In this document: positions 12,301-22,500 of the stretch, one piece after another | Layout: every line of letters begins with the position of its first letter | Numbering within the stretch: position 1 is the first letter of the stretch | Origin: Tritrichomonas musculus | Lineage: Eukaryota; Parabasalia; Tritrichomonadida; Tritrichomonadidae | Direction: 5' to 3' | Length of the DNA stretch: 64,000 nucleotides | Assembly: GCA_039105265.1 (NCBI GenBank) | Contig: JAPFFF010000014.1 | Coordinates: 1,116,001-1,180,000 of the forward strand | Notes under the pieces: model-generated | The model's database searches: none | What the model was told of the DNA's origin: nothing | Seen by the model: only the letters and a program-made list of their open reading frames with translations | Position numbers and translations under genes: made by a program

Positions 12301-13063
12301 TCCAAACAACTCGAGTCTTTAATTGCGATCTTACTTGGTACAATCTATTTAAAATCTGTTTATGAATAATACTGTTTGAAAGAAATATCCATCTTTGTCG
12401 AATTGATTGATCATTCTTTGCATTTTGTATCTCTCTTATATGATATTGATGAAGAATTCTATCAACAAAGTCGCGCCATATTATTCGAGTATGAAAAACA
12501 GATTGAACATTATATATTCGAAGGATCATTTCTCTATGAACCCTTTTGGAAACTAAATAATGCCATTTATTTCTTAATAATGAAGATGAAAAAGAAAAGC
12601 GATGAAACCAAAATCGAAAACAAGTTCTCATGGTTCTAAATTTGAATAGATCTGAGACATCGACAATTAAATAAGTGAATCGATTTCGTCTGACAAGCAT
12701 TTGGGTTAATTTTTTCCAAATAGCTCTCTTATTTCTATTAGAAAATTTCTTTTGAGTGTTCTGATAAATTGGAACTAATTTGTAAATCTCTTTCCTTTTT
12801 AATTGATGGCAGAAGTCAATCCATCTTTTTCGAAATTTCCATCTATCAAATATTTTCCTCTTCTTTTTTCGCTTATATAAAGCACAAGTTTTTTCATATT
12901 GTATTAATTTATTTGCAATGCTTAATCGATTTTTTCTGCTGATTATTTGTGCAAGTTTAGACCATTTGTCTCGCAAAATTAATCTATGGTCGAGTAATAA
13001 AAGTCTCTGATAAATTAATGATATATCAACTGTATTTTCATCTGTAACTGATGAAAAAAACAT
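6335..13063 (-). CDS. Giant Sfi1-like protein with an IQ motif and ~18 C-terminal repeats
   Basis: 2242 residues in one frame. The first ~390 residues are very basic and carry spaced tryptophan motifs of the Sfi1 centrin-binding type (AIWKKL, FRFWFHRF, IIWRDFV, RQRWIFLS, VWKYFV, SSWRSI, NQWFWVS). They are followed by an IQ-like motif at ~394-412 (ALVIQRIFRLYLRHQK). Residues ~420-1000 are acidic with no recognised domain. From ~1010 to ~2200 a degenerate unit of about 55-75 residues repeats, marked by (K)DDRSF and ending near LPIVxN...E(T/I)xxEI. Sfi1 proteins bind centrin at centrosomes or basal bodies, so a cytoskeletal or basal-body role is inferred. The acidic repeat half is not part of known Sfi1. 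Confidence 0.72.
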   Translation of the reverse strand: MFFSSVTDENTVDISLIYQRLLLLDHRLILRDKWSKLAQIISRKNRLSIANKLIQYEKTCALYKRKKKRKIFDRWKFRKRWIDFCHQLKRKEIYKLVPIYQNTQKKFSNRNKRAIWKKLTQMLVRRNRFTYLIVDVSDLFKFRTMRTCFRFWFHRFSFSSSLLRNKWHYLVSKRVHREMILRIYNVQSVFHTRIIWRDFVDRILHQYHIREIQNAKNDQSIRQRWIFLSNSIIHKQILNRLYQVRSQLKTRVVWKYFVISTMVKYKRSIFINSLKQYKLRKEKRKTIIAQWEKIFYSLQLYSHQQSIRSITHYLEIRSSWRSITRKLYFYSLRKLLNEKLKNINDQNEELYEKSLLKKFFNQWFWVSVSDIKMRQVYDDALSLFVPAFRHNSALVIQRIFRLYLRHQKAIRDMIFSDISLDSFTHPFIYQTMKHFLPPFQHPKKIWNPFVNQVSNSVAQTNYQFNYSKLRKIPIRTLSPPECFPRIILKKLKFFSTEKDFPTPQLDQIIEDFDFNDFDVEIESNIKFYKKEIVPKFTERRIQEDVIQYIKVDPDFKYANSQTFHFNFIQFETDELIEKVLEEESNFEMDDVVESWVNFSDLTKNTKNHLNDFSTKNKPPKSEKRFQVFETVSEDILNSIECIFDQDQLKNSLNSESIQFSMNNYHPIQFIEQDEYDHIFDKNENFYLTIDDIDSLEIDTFPLVLLRFIEIRESVFRGFNLKRILSGEDDIIQFVISPFRIQFSLPIFKAKPTLVDALFHTGNEIIFPFLNFKSFIFTFSIDFVCHFKTFRSQCVDIKQQHNEQVSALEFEVDDRLLKRKRNFILRNSLFQTGTNLLFDKMFFIRGFFFGPKVSVFSHIERAIDRVSYSEMISMDSFDFSFPASFASPIRPTINKKIKIGHKKTVDMLESEVPLNDFEFKFHIKSLRTLRKKRKKSSKNSIQEECLNKYSNQLKEPLFEMDLGGLNQNLNQSSFFNMELEKRPKDAISSYVDESIDSSILTLFDFTFSMPALNFSRKDDKSFLVVSKLDSIAVKIVVDSLNHLPIVSNRPSLETICEITSDFLSTVPLSPPRILRDVRRLEFLDSKDPVSLIDQSQIESQVDHLLKEIQYPLTSNKVTQTFDVGFDVDFTDLISGISRQISVGNLAQMTPSDERALVNNDVLFGLLDSSQQSILSSIPLNSNLPQEETLIEISDDFAIFQETIESFSMFGLDNVSLLNYSMKDDRIFYNEEFNDHFVLKIFNEEMDHLPLVANVPSEEDIVSIAGEFYDFCDISTKVPLSPIKRIEMKDDRSFFSNEDVMSEFSSLLNSIDLPVTQNLPDDSTADEIATVFYDASDIICYFSSLENLVPLILFERREDISFANPILIDNACNAMLDQLSLPIELNKLDKKTLDQISLQLSQIIEENRNDFALKFTSQALNFGLNYHRKDDRSFIDNKLIEKVVIDSFDSIFNEGDFLCLNEPEEKDVSQIVDGFCDFNVEHFSKANYSPLSRMTNKDERVYINTNIIDGIMANIYDKILQEEKILCLNRPEEGTITEIASDLVDSEIDSFSDISLSSLDKYEPKDSCAYLNSNLIDKIIFDIFDSIFNDEKIFCLNLLNDETTNEISTEFVDTNVAPFSTLDVSSLLGFQIKDDQFFLNRDLIERIPSNILNSILNEEKILCSNEPDEKTVDEVVDNFFDFNVAPFSKVNCLPLSNLTEKDVRTYIDSNTIENIFTNIFDKIFEEEKILYLNSPEEETISEIITGFVDSHVDPFSIVDVSSLSKFELKDDRSFIEIQSLRHFEDQFLNNELNSIPIVSNNLDPENAMEIIDVPEFNESFADYGQFLRSNQILAPIKNFDFKDDRSLSSWKEVDKIANSIIPDDLPIAINDVSENEIMEIFNVINFKEALENVVSSEFKQNRFHFYMNDDRAFISEDEIEALYYNIFFSAIDAFQFEQNIPSDETIQEIVLLDYNENYGILNEINPALPLLRYEKKGSKTLFSNENADNLFYSFFGAIQLPIVENDVDESMIDEITSYIIFKKNVFDLNLNTCQCVDSLNLISPNERKINIDDDIVYETTIFEINMIIHNKLPIVRNTVTRDEINQILTVVDRQLQLPIFEKKQTLAPLMNIDPTNRKIEVDEEVFLDLASDIFEDSISKLTITLNTFDNRVPFDIIKPINLFSAFSLLPQINVKPMVNLSKAEKRIPLNEDFYESLLLKILYEYVLPVMPIRKRQKSSFVSFEKNIDSKTEIFFDDEDYNDSY
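6450..10030 (-). repeat. About 18 divergent protein repeats within the Sfi1-like gene
   Basis: Units are recognised in the translation by KDDRSF-like starts: KDDKSF, SDERAL, KDDRIF, KDDRSF, REDISF, KDDRSF, KDERVY, KDSCAY, KDDQFF, KDVRTY, KDDRSF, KDDRSL, NDDRAF, SNERKI-like and others. The central units (about 7700-8800) are the most alike and about 75 residues long, suggesting the latest duplications. Outer units are more diverged. Confidence 0.75.
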
Positions 13064-13862
13064 CGAATTGATATAAAAACGCTGAAATTCCTAGATAAAA
13101 TCTCCAAAACTTAAACGAACAATATCGAAATTTGAGTATATATTTGGTCGTTTATTCGTTATTGTAATGATTTATCCAAAGAATTGGGCATCAAATGAAA
13201 TTATATTAAAACTTTTTATTTTTTCTAAAAGTTTCCTATGAAAAACATAGAGTAGCTGCTCAATTATTACAAATTTGTTCCAGTTTCATATTATATTATT
13301 CATAGTATTACCTTTTGGAAAATAAAACTAGAAAAATGTTTTTAATGAAAATGAAAAATTGGTTTAAAAAAACTATTAAAATTTTTTGAAGATTTTCAGA
13401 GATATAAACCAATAATTGTCTTTGTAATTCAATTTTGAAATTCTATGAGTTTTTTGAAATATAATTATAATTAAAATATGAATATATTAAAAATTATATG
13501 ATTAAATAATTAAAAAATAATTTTTTAAATATTACAAAGAATATAAATCCATATTTTTAGTAATTTTAATTGAAAATTCTTTTTCCAAATACGATATGAC
13601 GATTATTTAATTTTTGGAAAAATATCATTCATAATGACAACTATTATATAAAAATTGATGTTTAGCGCATAAAACAAATTTTGCTGAAACAGTTTCAATA
13701 AAGTCTGAAATAGAAAGTAATATTTATATATATATAAATAATATAATATTTTATAGGATTTGATTTACCTCAAAAAAAAAAAAAAGAAATTAATGTAAAG
13801 TCTGATAGGTTAGGGTAAGTCAAATAAATTCAAACAAGTTTATTTAATTGTGTCAAAGGAAT
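13064..13862. other. AT-rich intergenic region
   Basis: This lies upstream of the Sfi1-like gene and downstream of the next minus-strand gene. I see no coding frame, repeat family or RNA gene, only A/T tracts and a TA run near 13722-13745. Confidence 0.5.
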
Positions 13863-15176
13863 TCATCTGCCAAATGAATTCCATTTGCATCCATCGATGT
13901 CTGCTTCAGTGCATCCGTATACAAAAGCCCCAGTCTTATGAGTAATTAATCGATTCACTGTAAAATCAAAGTTTGGAAATCTCATTTTCACTATTTTAGG
14001 ATCAATTTCAATAAATCCATGTGAAGGAAAATTTCCTTGTTGATGGAATAATGATCCTTCGATTGATTTAATTCCAAGAAGCCTTGCAAAAGATTTCCGT
14101 TTAATTAATATTGATGTGCGATCAACCCAATAGGCGCCAATAATAGGGAAGAGAGATGGATCTGTTTGTGTAAAAATCAAAGCGTTATAAAGTTTATGAG
14201 GGAAGCGGCATTTTGAGTTGTTTTTTCGCTGAAAAAAAGATTTCACTATCTCACTAAAAGTCAAGTCGTTATCTGCCCAAAAAGCTGAAGGAATAAAACC
14301 AAGTTTAACTGGGTTAAATCTCATATTTGAATTTTCCATTGCTTCATTGAATAAAGCATCTTCATCTGTATTATTACAACTTAAACATTTACTCAGATTT
14401 AAATCATTATTTAGAGGAAGATTAAAACGATCGATATCTGTAGGTATGGTTGGACGAAAAAACGCATTATTTATTGGTGTAATATTGTTCATATTATTTG
14501 TAAGATCTATATTTGGTGGAGGAATATTGAAATTAATTTTTGTGTCAGTTTTAAGGTTTAGATTTGATTTTCCTGACCCAGGAGATGCTTTGCGTCGTTT
14601 TCTGTGTTTTTCAACTACTTTTTCGTTATTTTTATCTTTTATTAATGTATTTGTTGAAGATGAAATATTGTTACAAGTATTTATAGGAAATAAGTTTGGA
14701 TTTGGAAGAATCGGTTGCTGAATAAATGGCGTATTTGGTAATAGCTGGTTGTGGAAGTTTGTATCGCCTATTTTTTTTATAAATTGGTCTTGTTTTGGTC
14801 CAGGAAAATTAACATTAGATTGAAAAAAAGGTGGAGATATTAGAGTTTGTTGTTGACTAAATTGTTGTTGTGCATTTTGTTGGAAGTAATTTTGGGTTTT
14901 TGCCTGAAATTGAAGCTTATTTATATTTTTTTGCTTTTCGATATTTTGATTTTGAAGTATATTTAAATCTTGTTTTTTGTCATCGTTATTATTTGTTTCC
15001 ATATTGAAAGTCACATCTAAATTAGTATCTTTGTCTAATATACTTTCATTTGGAGAAATCATTTCCTGAGTTGAATTTGTTGCTTGAGATGGTTCTTTTT
15101 CTTTTTTTTCTTTGTCGGTGGGAAATTTGAAAAGTTTCATCTCTTCATCAAAGAGATGCTCATCGAACAAGTTCAT
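13863..15176 (-). CDS. Probable initiator-binding-domain (IBD) type DNA-binding protein
   Basis: 437 residues. The first ~290 are disordered and Asn/Gln-rich, with a basic KHRKRRK cluster that could be a nuclear localisation signal. The last ~140 residues form a compact domain: a segment around SAFWADNDLTFSEIVKSFF, then FPHKLYNALIFTQ, GAYWVDRTSILIKRKSFARLLGIKS, and LFHQQGNFPSHGF. This pattern resembles the winged-helix IBD fold of the trichomonad initiator-binding protein IBP39 and its paralogues, which bind Inr promoter elements. I rely on pattern memory, not an alignment, so another trichomonad-specific DNA-binding domain is possible. The ATG is the first in frame after upstream stops. Confidence 0.55.
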   Translation of the reverse strand: MNLFDEHLFDEEMKLFKFPTDKEKKEKEPSQATNSTQEMISPNESILDKDTNLDVTFNMETNNNDDKKQDLNILQNQNIEKQKNINKLQFQAKTQNYFQQNAQQQFSQQQTLISPPFFQSNVNFPGPKQDQFIKKIGDTNFHNQLLPNTPFIQQPILPNPNLFPINTCNNISSSTNTLIKDKNNEKVVEKHRKRRKASPGSGKSNLNLKTDTKINFNIPPPNIDLTNNMNNITPINNAFFRPTIPTDIDRFNLPLNNDLNLSKCLSCNNTDEDALFNEAMENSNMRFNPVKLGFIPSAFWADNDLTFSEIVKSFFQRKNNSKCRFPHKLYNALIFTQTDPSLFPIIGAYWVDRTSILIKRKSFARLLGIKSIEGSLFHQQGNFPSHGFIEIDPKIVKMRFPNFDFTVNRLITHKTGAFVYGCTEADIDGCKWNSFGR

Positions 15177-17377
15177 AAGAAAATTTTCAGAATTAAATGA
15201 TGTATAAAATAAAAAATATTCAAAAAACCTCTTTTGAAAATATTTATTGTTATACTCAAATATTGAGAGAATAAACTATCTTTTGAGAAAGTTTGTTATA
15301 AGTGTTTAGTTAATGAAAAAAAAAGCATAATTTCTTTCTTTTTTTATAAAATCATATGAAAGCATAAGTATTTTTCAATATTTTGAAAATCAATTTTTCA
15401 ATAGATTCATTTTTTCGAAACCAAATTTGAAATTACAAAAAGAGCAATATTTATGCATAAAAGAATTAATTATAAATGATATAGATGCAACAAATTCAAA
15501 AAAATCATCTTTTGGGATTTTCAAGGCTGAAAAACGATGAATATTCTATTCTAAAAGTTACATTACTTAACAAAAGTTTGATAAAAAAATTATTTTTTGA
15601 ATACAAAAAAAAATAAAATTCATTCTTTTGAGATAACCTAAACTAATATTTTTTAATGCTATTATAATAAAAAATAATAGAATATTAGATAATGATTTGA
15701 ATTGAACTTTTTGAAATATTATGTTGGCTACTTTCTATTCAATATTGTTTATAAACAATGTAGAACTGAAAAAGTTATTTTTGAATAAAAAATAAATTAT
15801 TGAATTTTTTTATTTTTATTGAAAAAGTTTTAAAATCATCTTTCTCGATATTCAATTATTTCAATTATTTTTACACTTATTTTGAATATATCATATCACT
15901 CACTTAATTAAAAATAATTTTTTAATTATTAAATTAAAATCTTTGCAATTTTGATGTATTTTAAGTATTTTTCTTTGAAGATTTTTTCTGATTTCAGAAT
16001 ATTATGTAAAATAATCAAAAAAAAAAAAATTAATTTTTTCATGATATTTGGTTTTTTTAATAACCCCACTGATTAAAATAAAGGCAATTAAAACTTTCAT
16101 TAAACTGGCAAAGAATAGGATTTTTAAAAAAGCAATATAAGAATTCAATTGAATCTTACATGTTTTTTTTAAAAAACGATAAAAACTTTTTCTATTTTTT
16201 TAAAATATTCCATGTAGTTGAATTTAAAATTAAATTAAACATGGTCTTGATATGATAGAGCAGGAAAGTGAATGTTAATGAAATCTGAATATATCATTTT
16301 ATATCTGATAAATATATCTTTTTTTTATTTAATGTATTTTTAGACCTTAAATGCCATCTATATAAATAAAATGGATTGATATCAGCTTAATAGATGATAT
16401 GATTTCAATTCATATTATTTATATATGACTACTTTACTTTAATAATAAATTATTATGATTTGGTTCAAACATTTAAAAAAAAAAAATAATATGTTTTTAT
16501 TATTAAATATTCATTAATTTATAGGTTATCAATTCTATATTCATATTCGAAATTTGATGAATTCAAATCTTTAATTCAAACAGTTTTCTTATTAAAACTA
16601 TCTTATTTTATGAGCTATATATATGTCATTATATGAAATTAAATTGAAAAATATAATAATTTATTATCATATTTTAATATTTTTGTCTTTTTTTTTATGT
16701 TCTTAGCATAGATTCCTTTTCTTAATGTTTGATTTAAACATTTTAAATAATAATAAGGTAAAGAATTGTAAATTATAAATTTCACTCAATTGACAATTAT
16801 TATCGGTCATTCATAAAGAAGTTAAATAATGCTATTAAAAAGTGGGATCTTATCTCATTACAAAAACGATACGACTGATTTCAATTATATTGCCAAAATT
16901 CATTTTCATAATTACTTTATATAATCAATAAATATTTTTATCTTTCCATTAATAAAATTAAAATCGTTTTATATCATTGAATTTTTGAAATAGAGCGTTT
17001 TTTGAATGAAGGTTAATATAATTAGACCACTTTATGAAAAAGATATCATAAATATGTTTTTTTTTTTTTGCATAAAAAAGCATGATTGACTGACCATTTA
17101 GTGGGTGATGTAATAACGAAATAAAAATTTTTGTAATGATTTGAGAACTTTTTCATTATATTTTTAAAAGGAAATAAATTTTTATGAGCCATATTTTTTT
17201 CCCCTTTTTTGTATTTAAATGCTATATAGGGTTTTGTTATGCAAAAAAAGGTAGAATTTCTACAGTAGAAATATATTTTTCGATGATGTTATCAAAAAGT
17301 TTTAACCTGTTTATTTAAATAGTGATGTAACATTTTACAAAAAAGAAGGTTAAATATATGTGTTTTTGAAGGTTTGA
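15177..17377. other. Gene desert, left part
   Basis: About 2.2 kb of A/T-rich sequence without a frame over 60 codons that looks coding on either strand. I see no terminal-inverted-repeat element, RNA gene or tandem array in it. The right neighbour is a packed transposon cluster. Confidence 0.55.
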
Positions 17378-17386
17378 GTTTAAATA

Positions 17387-18254
17387 GGCATGTCATTTCG
17401 CAAAAATTTTTCGCAAATTTGCGAAAATCATCAATAGTATCACTCCAAATACTATTGATGAAAATCAAATTTTATCCATTTGAGAAAAATTTGAATGATT
17501 TACTATATTCAAAATATTGAATATTTTATATAAAATAAAAAAATTAATGCTATAGAATATTGAATATTTATGTTATAGAATATTTTATTTGTTATTGAAT
17601 ATTTAGTTGTTATTGAATTTTTGTGAATAAAAAAAATTTATGCTATAGAATATTGACTATTTTCATATCTTTATCATTGAATTATTATCTCAAAAAGTTT
17701 CATTTTTTTAAATTTTTCTTTAAAATATAAAATTACAAACCAATCATATCTTTACAATACAAACTGCATAATATTTATTTTTTTATTTTTTTACTTCATA
17801 AATTATAATTTAACATTAATTATTCTCGCAACTTACCGTTAGCTTGAATCAATAAAATATCTAATTTTCTTTTATGCTTTATATCACTTGTAAAATTTTT
17901 GCAAGTTGCTAATTTGCGAATTTTGTAAAGTTATCAAAAATGCATTCAAAATCATTTGCGAAACAGTTCGCAAACTTGCGAAAATATACATAAAAATATA
18001 ACCATATTTCTGTGAAATATATCAGTTCGTTTATATTTTTATAAAATAAATAATTAATAAATAAAACTGTTTTAATATATATTAATTTTAGTATACCTGG
18101 AATATAATTTATACGTAAAAAATGCTATACCTGGAAAAACTAAAGGGGAATTTAAAAAAAGCAAATTTCAATACAATTCAAAAAGTTCATATGAGTAAAA
18201 TCAAAAAATTTTCATTTGCAAAAATGCGAAGTAATTTGCGAAATGGCATGCTTT
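17387..18254. mobile_element. Non-autonomous inverted-repeat element (868 bp), 9-bp duplication
   Basis: The left end reads GGCATGTCATTTCGCAAA inward and the right end reads AAAGCATGCCATTTCGCAAA inward, with further TTTGCGAA motifs just inside both ends (17410-17425, 17910-17980, 18220-18240). A 9-bp direct repeat GTTTAAATA flanks it at 17378-17386 and 18255-18263. A 9-bp duplication points to a Mutator-like (MULE) origin. The duplication is A/T-rich and the right end carries two extra bases, so the exact boundary is approximate. No transposase is present, and the 76-codon frame at 18122 is not gene-like. Confidence 0.7.
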
Positions 18255-18286
18255 GTTTAAATATCATATCCGTGTTGTGTATTATA

Positions 18287-19109
18287 CAAGGTTGCTTATC
18301 GATATTATCCGATAACGGTTATGATCGTCCAATGAATATCGATATTATCTGATAAACTTTCGATGACAGATAAATATCGATAAATGAAAAATTTTATCGA
18401 TAAATGAAACTTTTTAGAAAGAACCAACAATCGGATTTTAAAAATTTAAGTGTATAATGGTTATTTTCTTTGTTTATAAAATTTTTTATAAAAAAAATAA
18501 TAGTTGATTTTACCATATTATCTAGATAATATTTATCATCAGAAAGTTTAATTTTTTCTAAAGAAAAGTGAGCTACCAATAAATTTATGTTTTAAATAAA
18601 ATATTAATTTTGAAAAAAATTAATTATAATTGTTATTTCGGTGGATATGTGAAATATAAAAATTCTTGTATTTCAATTCAAAAGTAGTCAACCAATAAAA
18701 TTCTTTGAAAATTTTCGATTATTTCGCGCTTAACATATTCTCTAAAATGCATAAATTAAGAAATCAATAAAAAATACAAGGAACTTTTAATCTTTTCTAT
18801 ATAAAATAAACCTTGAAAAAATGGACGATTATTTTCTTCTGAAAAAGTTTCATGTGCTATAAAGAATTCCTCATTTTTTTATCGATAAATATCTATAAAT
18901 ATCTATAAAAATTGAAAAAGAATTAAAAATTTATCGACATTTATCGATAAAAATTTTACAATTCATCGGATCGTGAGACCATTTATCGGACGGTTAGAAA
19001 AACGTATTTATCGATACTCCTCATTCATCGGACGGTTTTTTATCGATATTATAGGATTATCGATAAGCATCCTATGACCAATAAAACGGTTTATCGATAA
19101 GCATCCCTG
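18287..19109. mobile_element. hAT-type non-autonomous transposon (823 bp)
   Basis: Inward-read ends are CAAGGTTGCTTATCGATA (left) and CAGGGATGCTTATCGATA (right), matching the CAGGG-type termini of hAT elements. An exact 8-bp target duplication GTATTATA lies at 18279-18286 and 19110-19117, which is the hAT hallmark. Subterminal TTATCGATA motifs recur many times on both sides (18300-18400, 18880-19100). These are plausible transposase-binding sites. No transposase frame is present. Confidence 0.88.
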
Positions 19110-19124
19110 GTATTATATTTAATA

Positions 19125-19430
19125 TAGTCTACTGGAAAACCCCCTACCATTTTTATTCACCTATTTTTGGCCTTTGATAATGGCAAAAAGTACGTTGGTG
19201 GAAAACCCACCTACCATTTTCTATTCAATTTTTTTATCGAAAAATTGAATAGATTTCATTTTTAAATACTAATATCTAAATATAAAATAAACATTTTTTA
19301 AATAATAATAATTATTTTATCAAATGAACATTTTATCTATATGCATATATGATATTATGATTCTAACTCTTTTATATAGAGATTTGGTAGGGGGGTTTTC
19401 CATTTGGTAGGGGGGTTTTACTCTAGACTA
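19125..19430. mobile_element. Short inverted-repeat element flanked by TA (306 bp)
   Basis: The left end TAGTCTACTGGAAAACCCCC and right end (inward) TAGTCTAGAGTAAAACCCCC form inverted termini, with TA on both sides (19123-19124, 19431-19432). This resembles Tc1/mariner-type insertion. The motif GGAAAACCC..CCTACCA occurs twice near each end (about 19133 and 19203 at the left, 19385 and 19405 at the right). Non-coding. Confidence 0.72.
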
Positions 19431-19537
19431 TATAGTAAAAAAAACAAAATAATAATAAAAAATGATTAAAATTTTAATATATAAATCAACAAAATTCTAA
19501 TATAACATAATAAAAAAACTAATAAAAAAAAAAAAAA

Positions 19538-22500
19538 TTAAGATTTAAGTTTTGTTCTTAATGCGTTAACTTCTTTTTGTTTTGCAATAATTTGATGTTT
19601 AAATGCAGATGCCTGTTCTTTGAGCTTTTCAACCTGTCCTTCTTTTCTTTGCAGTAATTGGTTTAATCTGTCAATTGTTCCTTGAGCTTTTCCTAGTTTC
19701 AATTGCATTTCTTCGTTTTGAGTCCTTAATGCCATAATTTTGGCTTCGGCTGATTTTGTCGACCTAATTAAAGAATAATTCTTAAAGTTTGTCGTATCTT
19801 CGTTATCGCTTTCATCAATAGGATGTTCAGTCCCTTGTTTTGGATCGTTTCTGGCTGGTCTTGATTGTTTAAGCTCGGCATTTTCTCTTTTCAGATCTTG
19901 ACATTTCTTTTGTAAATTTTTCATTCGAATGTGAAGTTCTGCGTTATAATCTGTCAATTTACTGTCTGTTTTCCGCTGTTCAAGTTCTTGTTTCAATTGA
20001 TCGCGTTCTTTTTCAGCAGCATATAAACGTTCTTGATATCGTAGACATTGTTTTTGAGCAAGTTGAGAAGAAGCCCTTTCTTCACTAAGTTGATCTTCGA
20101 GTCGAGATTTCATATGGTTTAATTCCTTCAATCGAGTTGATAAATTGTCAAGATTGGCATCATCTAAATTTAATAAATCATTTGAAAGTCGGTTTTGAAC
20201 TTTATGAACGTCAAGTGCTTCTTTAACTTTACTTTCAGCAGCCCTATCAGCTTCGTTTCGAAATTGAATAAGATTTTCTTTATATCTTTCTCTTTCATCC
20301 ATCAATTGTTTGTTTAAGCGATCAATTGTATCCTGCATTCTATCTTTAATTTCGAGTAATTGAGAAAGTTCTAATCTTAATTGATCAAGTAGATTTTTGT
20401 ATTCTGACGCCTCTTTTCGAACTTTTTTAAGTTCGGCTCTTAATGCATCTTGTTTTGCATTGAAAATAGCTCTATCTTCTTCAGAAGGTAAAATTACGCA
20501 ATTCTTTGGATCTGAACCTAAATTTACACGTGTCAAATGCATCTTTTTATGATAATTATAAATTAATTGATGATCAATATTAAACTTGTGTTTCTTAGTT
20601 TGAGATGCCCTGTCTGTCAAATTGGAACGATCATAAGGTTTAGTTGCAAGAGGGCTTGAAGGAAATTCAAGATTATATGATGATTTAGATAATGAATGAT
20701 CTAATCCCTGTTTCTTTCCTGATTTTCCTGATTCTTCCATATCTAATTGTAAAAGTTTGTGTTCATTCTGTAATTTTTCAAAATCAGCCATTAATTCTGC
20801 CAGGCGTTTTTTAAGATCGTCTCTTTCTTTAACAACGGCCATATATTTTCGACGAAGATTAACAACCCATTCATCTCTATCAGAACCTTGGAATCCTTCA
20901 GTAAAATCGTCATCAATTTCGCCAAATGAATCAGCTTGTATACCAATTTCATTAAAAGTAGTAATTATCTTAGTTTTCTCTTTTTCATTATCATCAGTTG
21001 GTTTGTATCTTTTTTGGCCAAACTTTTTTCGTTGCTTTGGAGGAATCCAAATGGAATCAGAAGGATTTGCATCTGATGCTCTGTGAGTATTTTTATGATG
21101 TTGAGGACTATTTACACTAAATGATTCTTGATCTCCTTCATAAACAACTGTCTTAATTGGTCTCTGATCTTTATTCAATACAACTTTGATTTGTGCTGCT
21201 GGACCACGGTCCTTCATCATTTGTATCTTCTTTGCTAAGTCAAGAGAAGCTTTTTCTGTTCGAAGTTTCTCATCATCAAATTCTTCAGTATTATAAGTTT
21301 TCAAAAAGGTGTTAATATCAAAATTAGGATCTACTTGCCTGCTTAGGCCTATCATTATTTTATCCATTGAATTTAATTGAGAAACTAAATCTGCAATATG
21401 GCGATCACGAACATCAAGCATTGCCCGTAATTCTTTCATTTCATTAACAACATTACGTAAACCATGAGTTCCTTCTAATTTTTGATCAAGTAATTTTCGT
21501 AACTCGTCGGCCTCTCTCATTTTTTGTCCAGATTCTTCTTCTAGTTTCCTAACTCTCTTATCTGCAATTTCGTAATTTTCTTTGTAAATTTTCATCTGTT
21601 CTCGTAATTCTTCCATTTCATTAGTATTTTCTTTATATCTTTCTTCAGCAAGTTGTCGATATGTTTCAACTCTTTGAATCAGATCTTTCTTAGATTTATT
21701 GAATTCTAATATTTGCTGTTCTTTTTCATCAACTTGTTTTTGTAGCTTATCAATTGTAATATTTCTTTGTTTAAGTGCTTCGGTTAGCCTATCATTTCTC
21801 CTTTCTTCTTCTTCAAGAGCAAGGATTCGAATTTTGAGTTCTTTGATTTTTTCTTTTGAATCTTCTAACTCTGCTTGTGCATTCAAATAATTAGTTGTTA
21901 CATCAGCATTTTGATCAGGATCGTTATTTTCAGTTTCTTCTATTACGACTTTACTTCCCTTTTTAACTTTTAAAAGTTGCCTTTCCAATTTGTTGCATCT
22001 CTCTTTATATTTGCTAGCCTTTTCATTAGCTTCGCTACAAGATTGAGTCCTTTCTGTCAAAATTTTGTTTAATTCAATGTCACGAGACAATAGTTGTTCA
22101 ACTGCTGCTGCCAAATCATCGTTTTGCTTCGAAAGACTATTAATATAATCGTTCAAAATGCTTTTTTCTTCAATTAATCGAAATGTTTCATCTCTCTGCT
22201 TCTTTTCTGATTTTTCATATTCTAATACCTTTTTTTTCAAATCGGATATTTGATCTTCATTATTTTTATTTTTTTGAACGCCAGAATTAATTTCTGTGTT
22301 AACACGGGAGAGTTGAGATTCAAGGGATTGTGATTTCGTTCTAAGGGTTTGAAGAGTAGCTTCTAATTCACGATATTGACGTGTGAGTCTTGAATTTTTG
22401 TCAATTTCATCTCTTAATTGAGTTTCCAATCGATAATAATCATCTCGTGAAAATTGATTTCCACTTTGATATACATTTAAACGCTCTCTTAAAGCTTGAT

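Noticed and set aside
18122-18352. 76-codon frame as a gene
   Set aside because: It runs across the end of one transposon into the start of the next, so it cannot be an ancestral gene.
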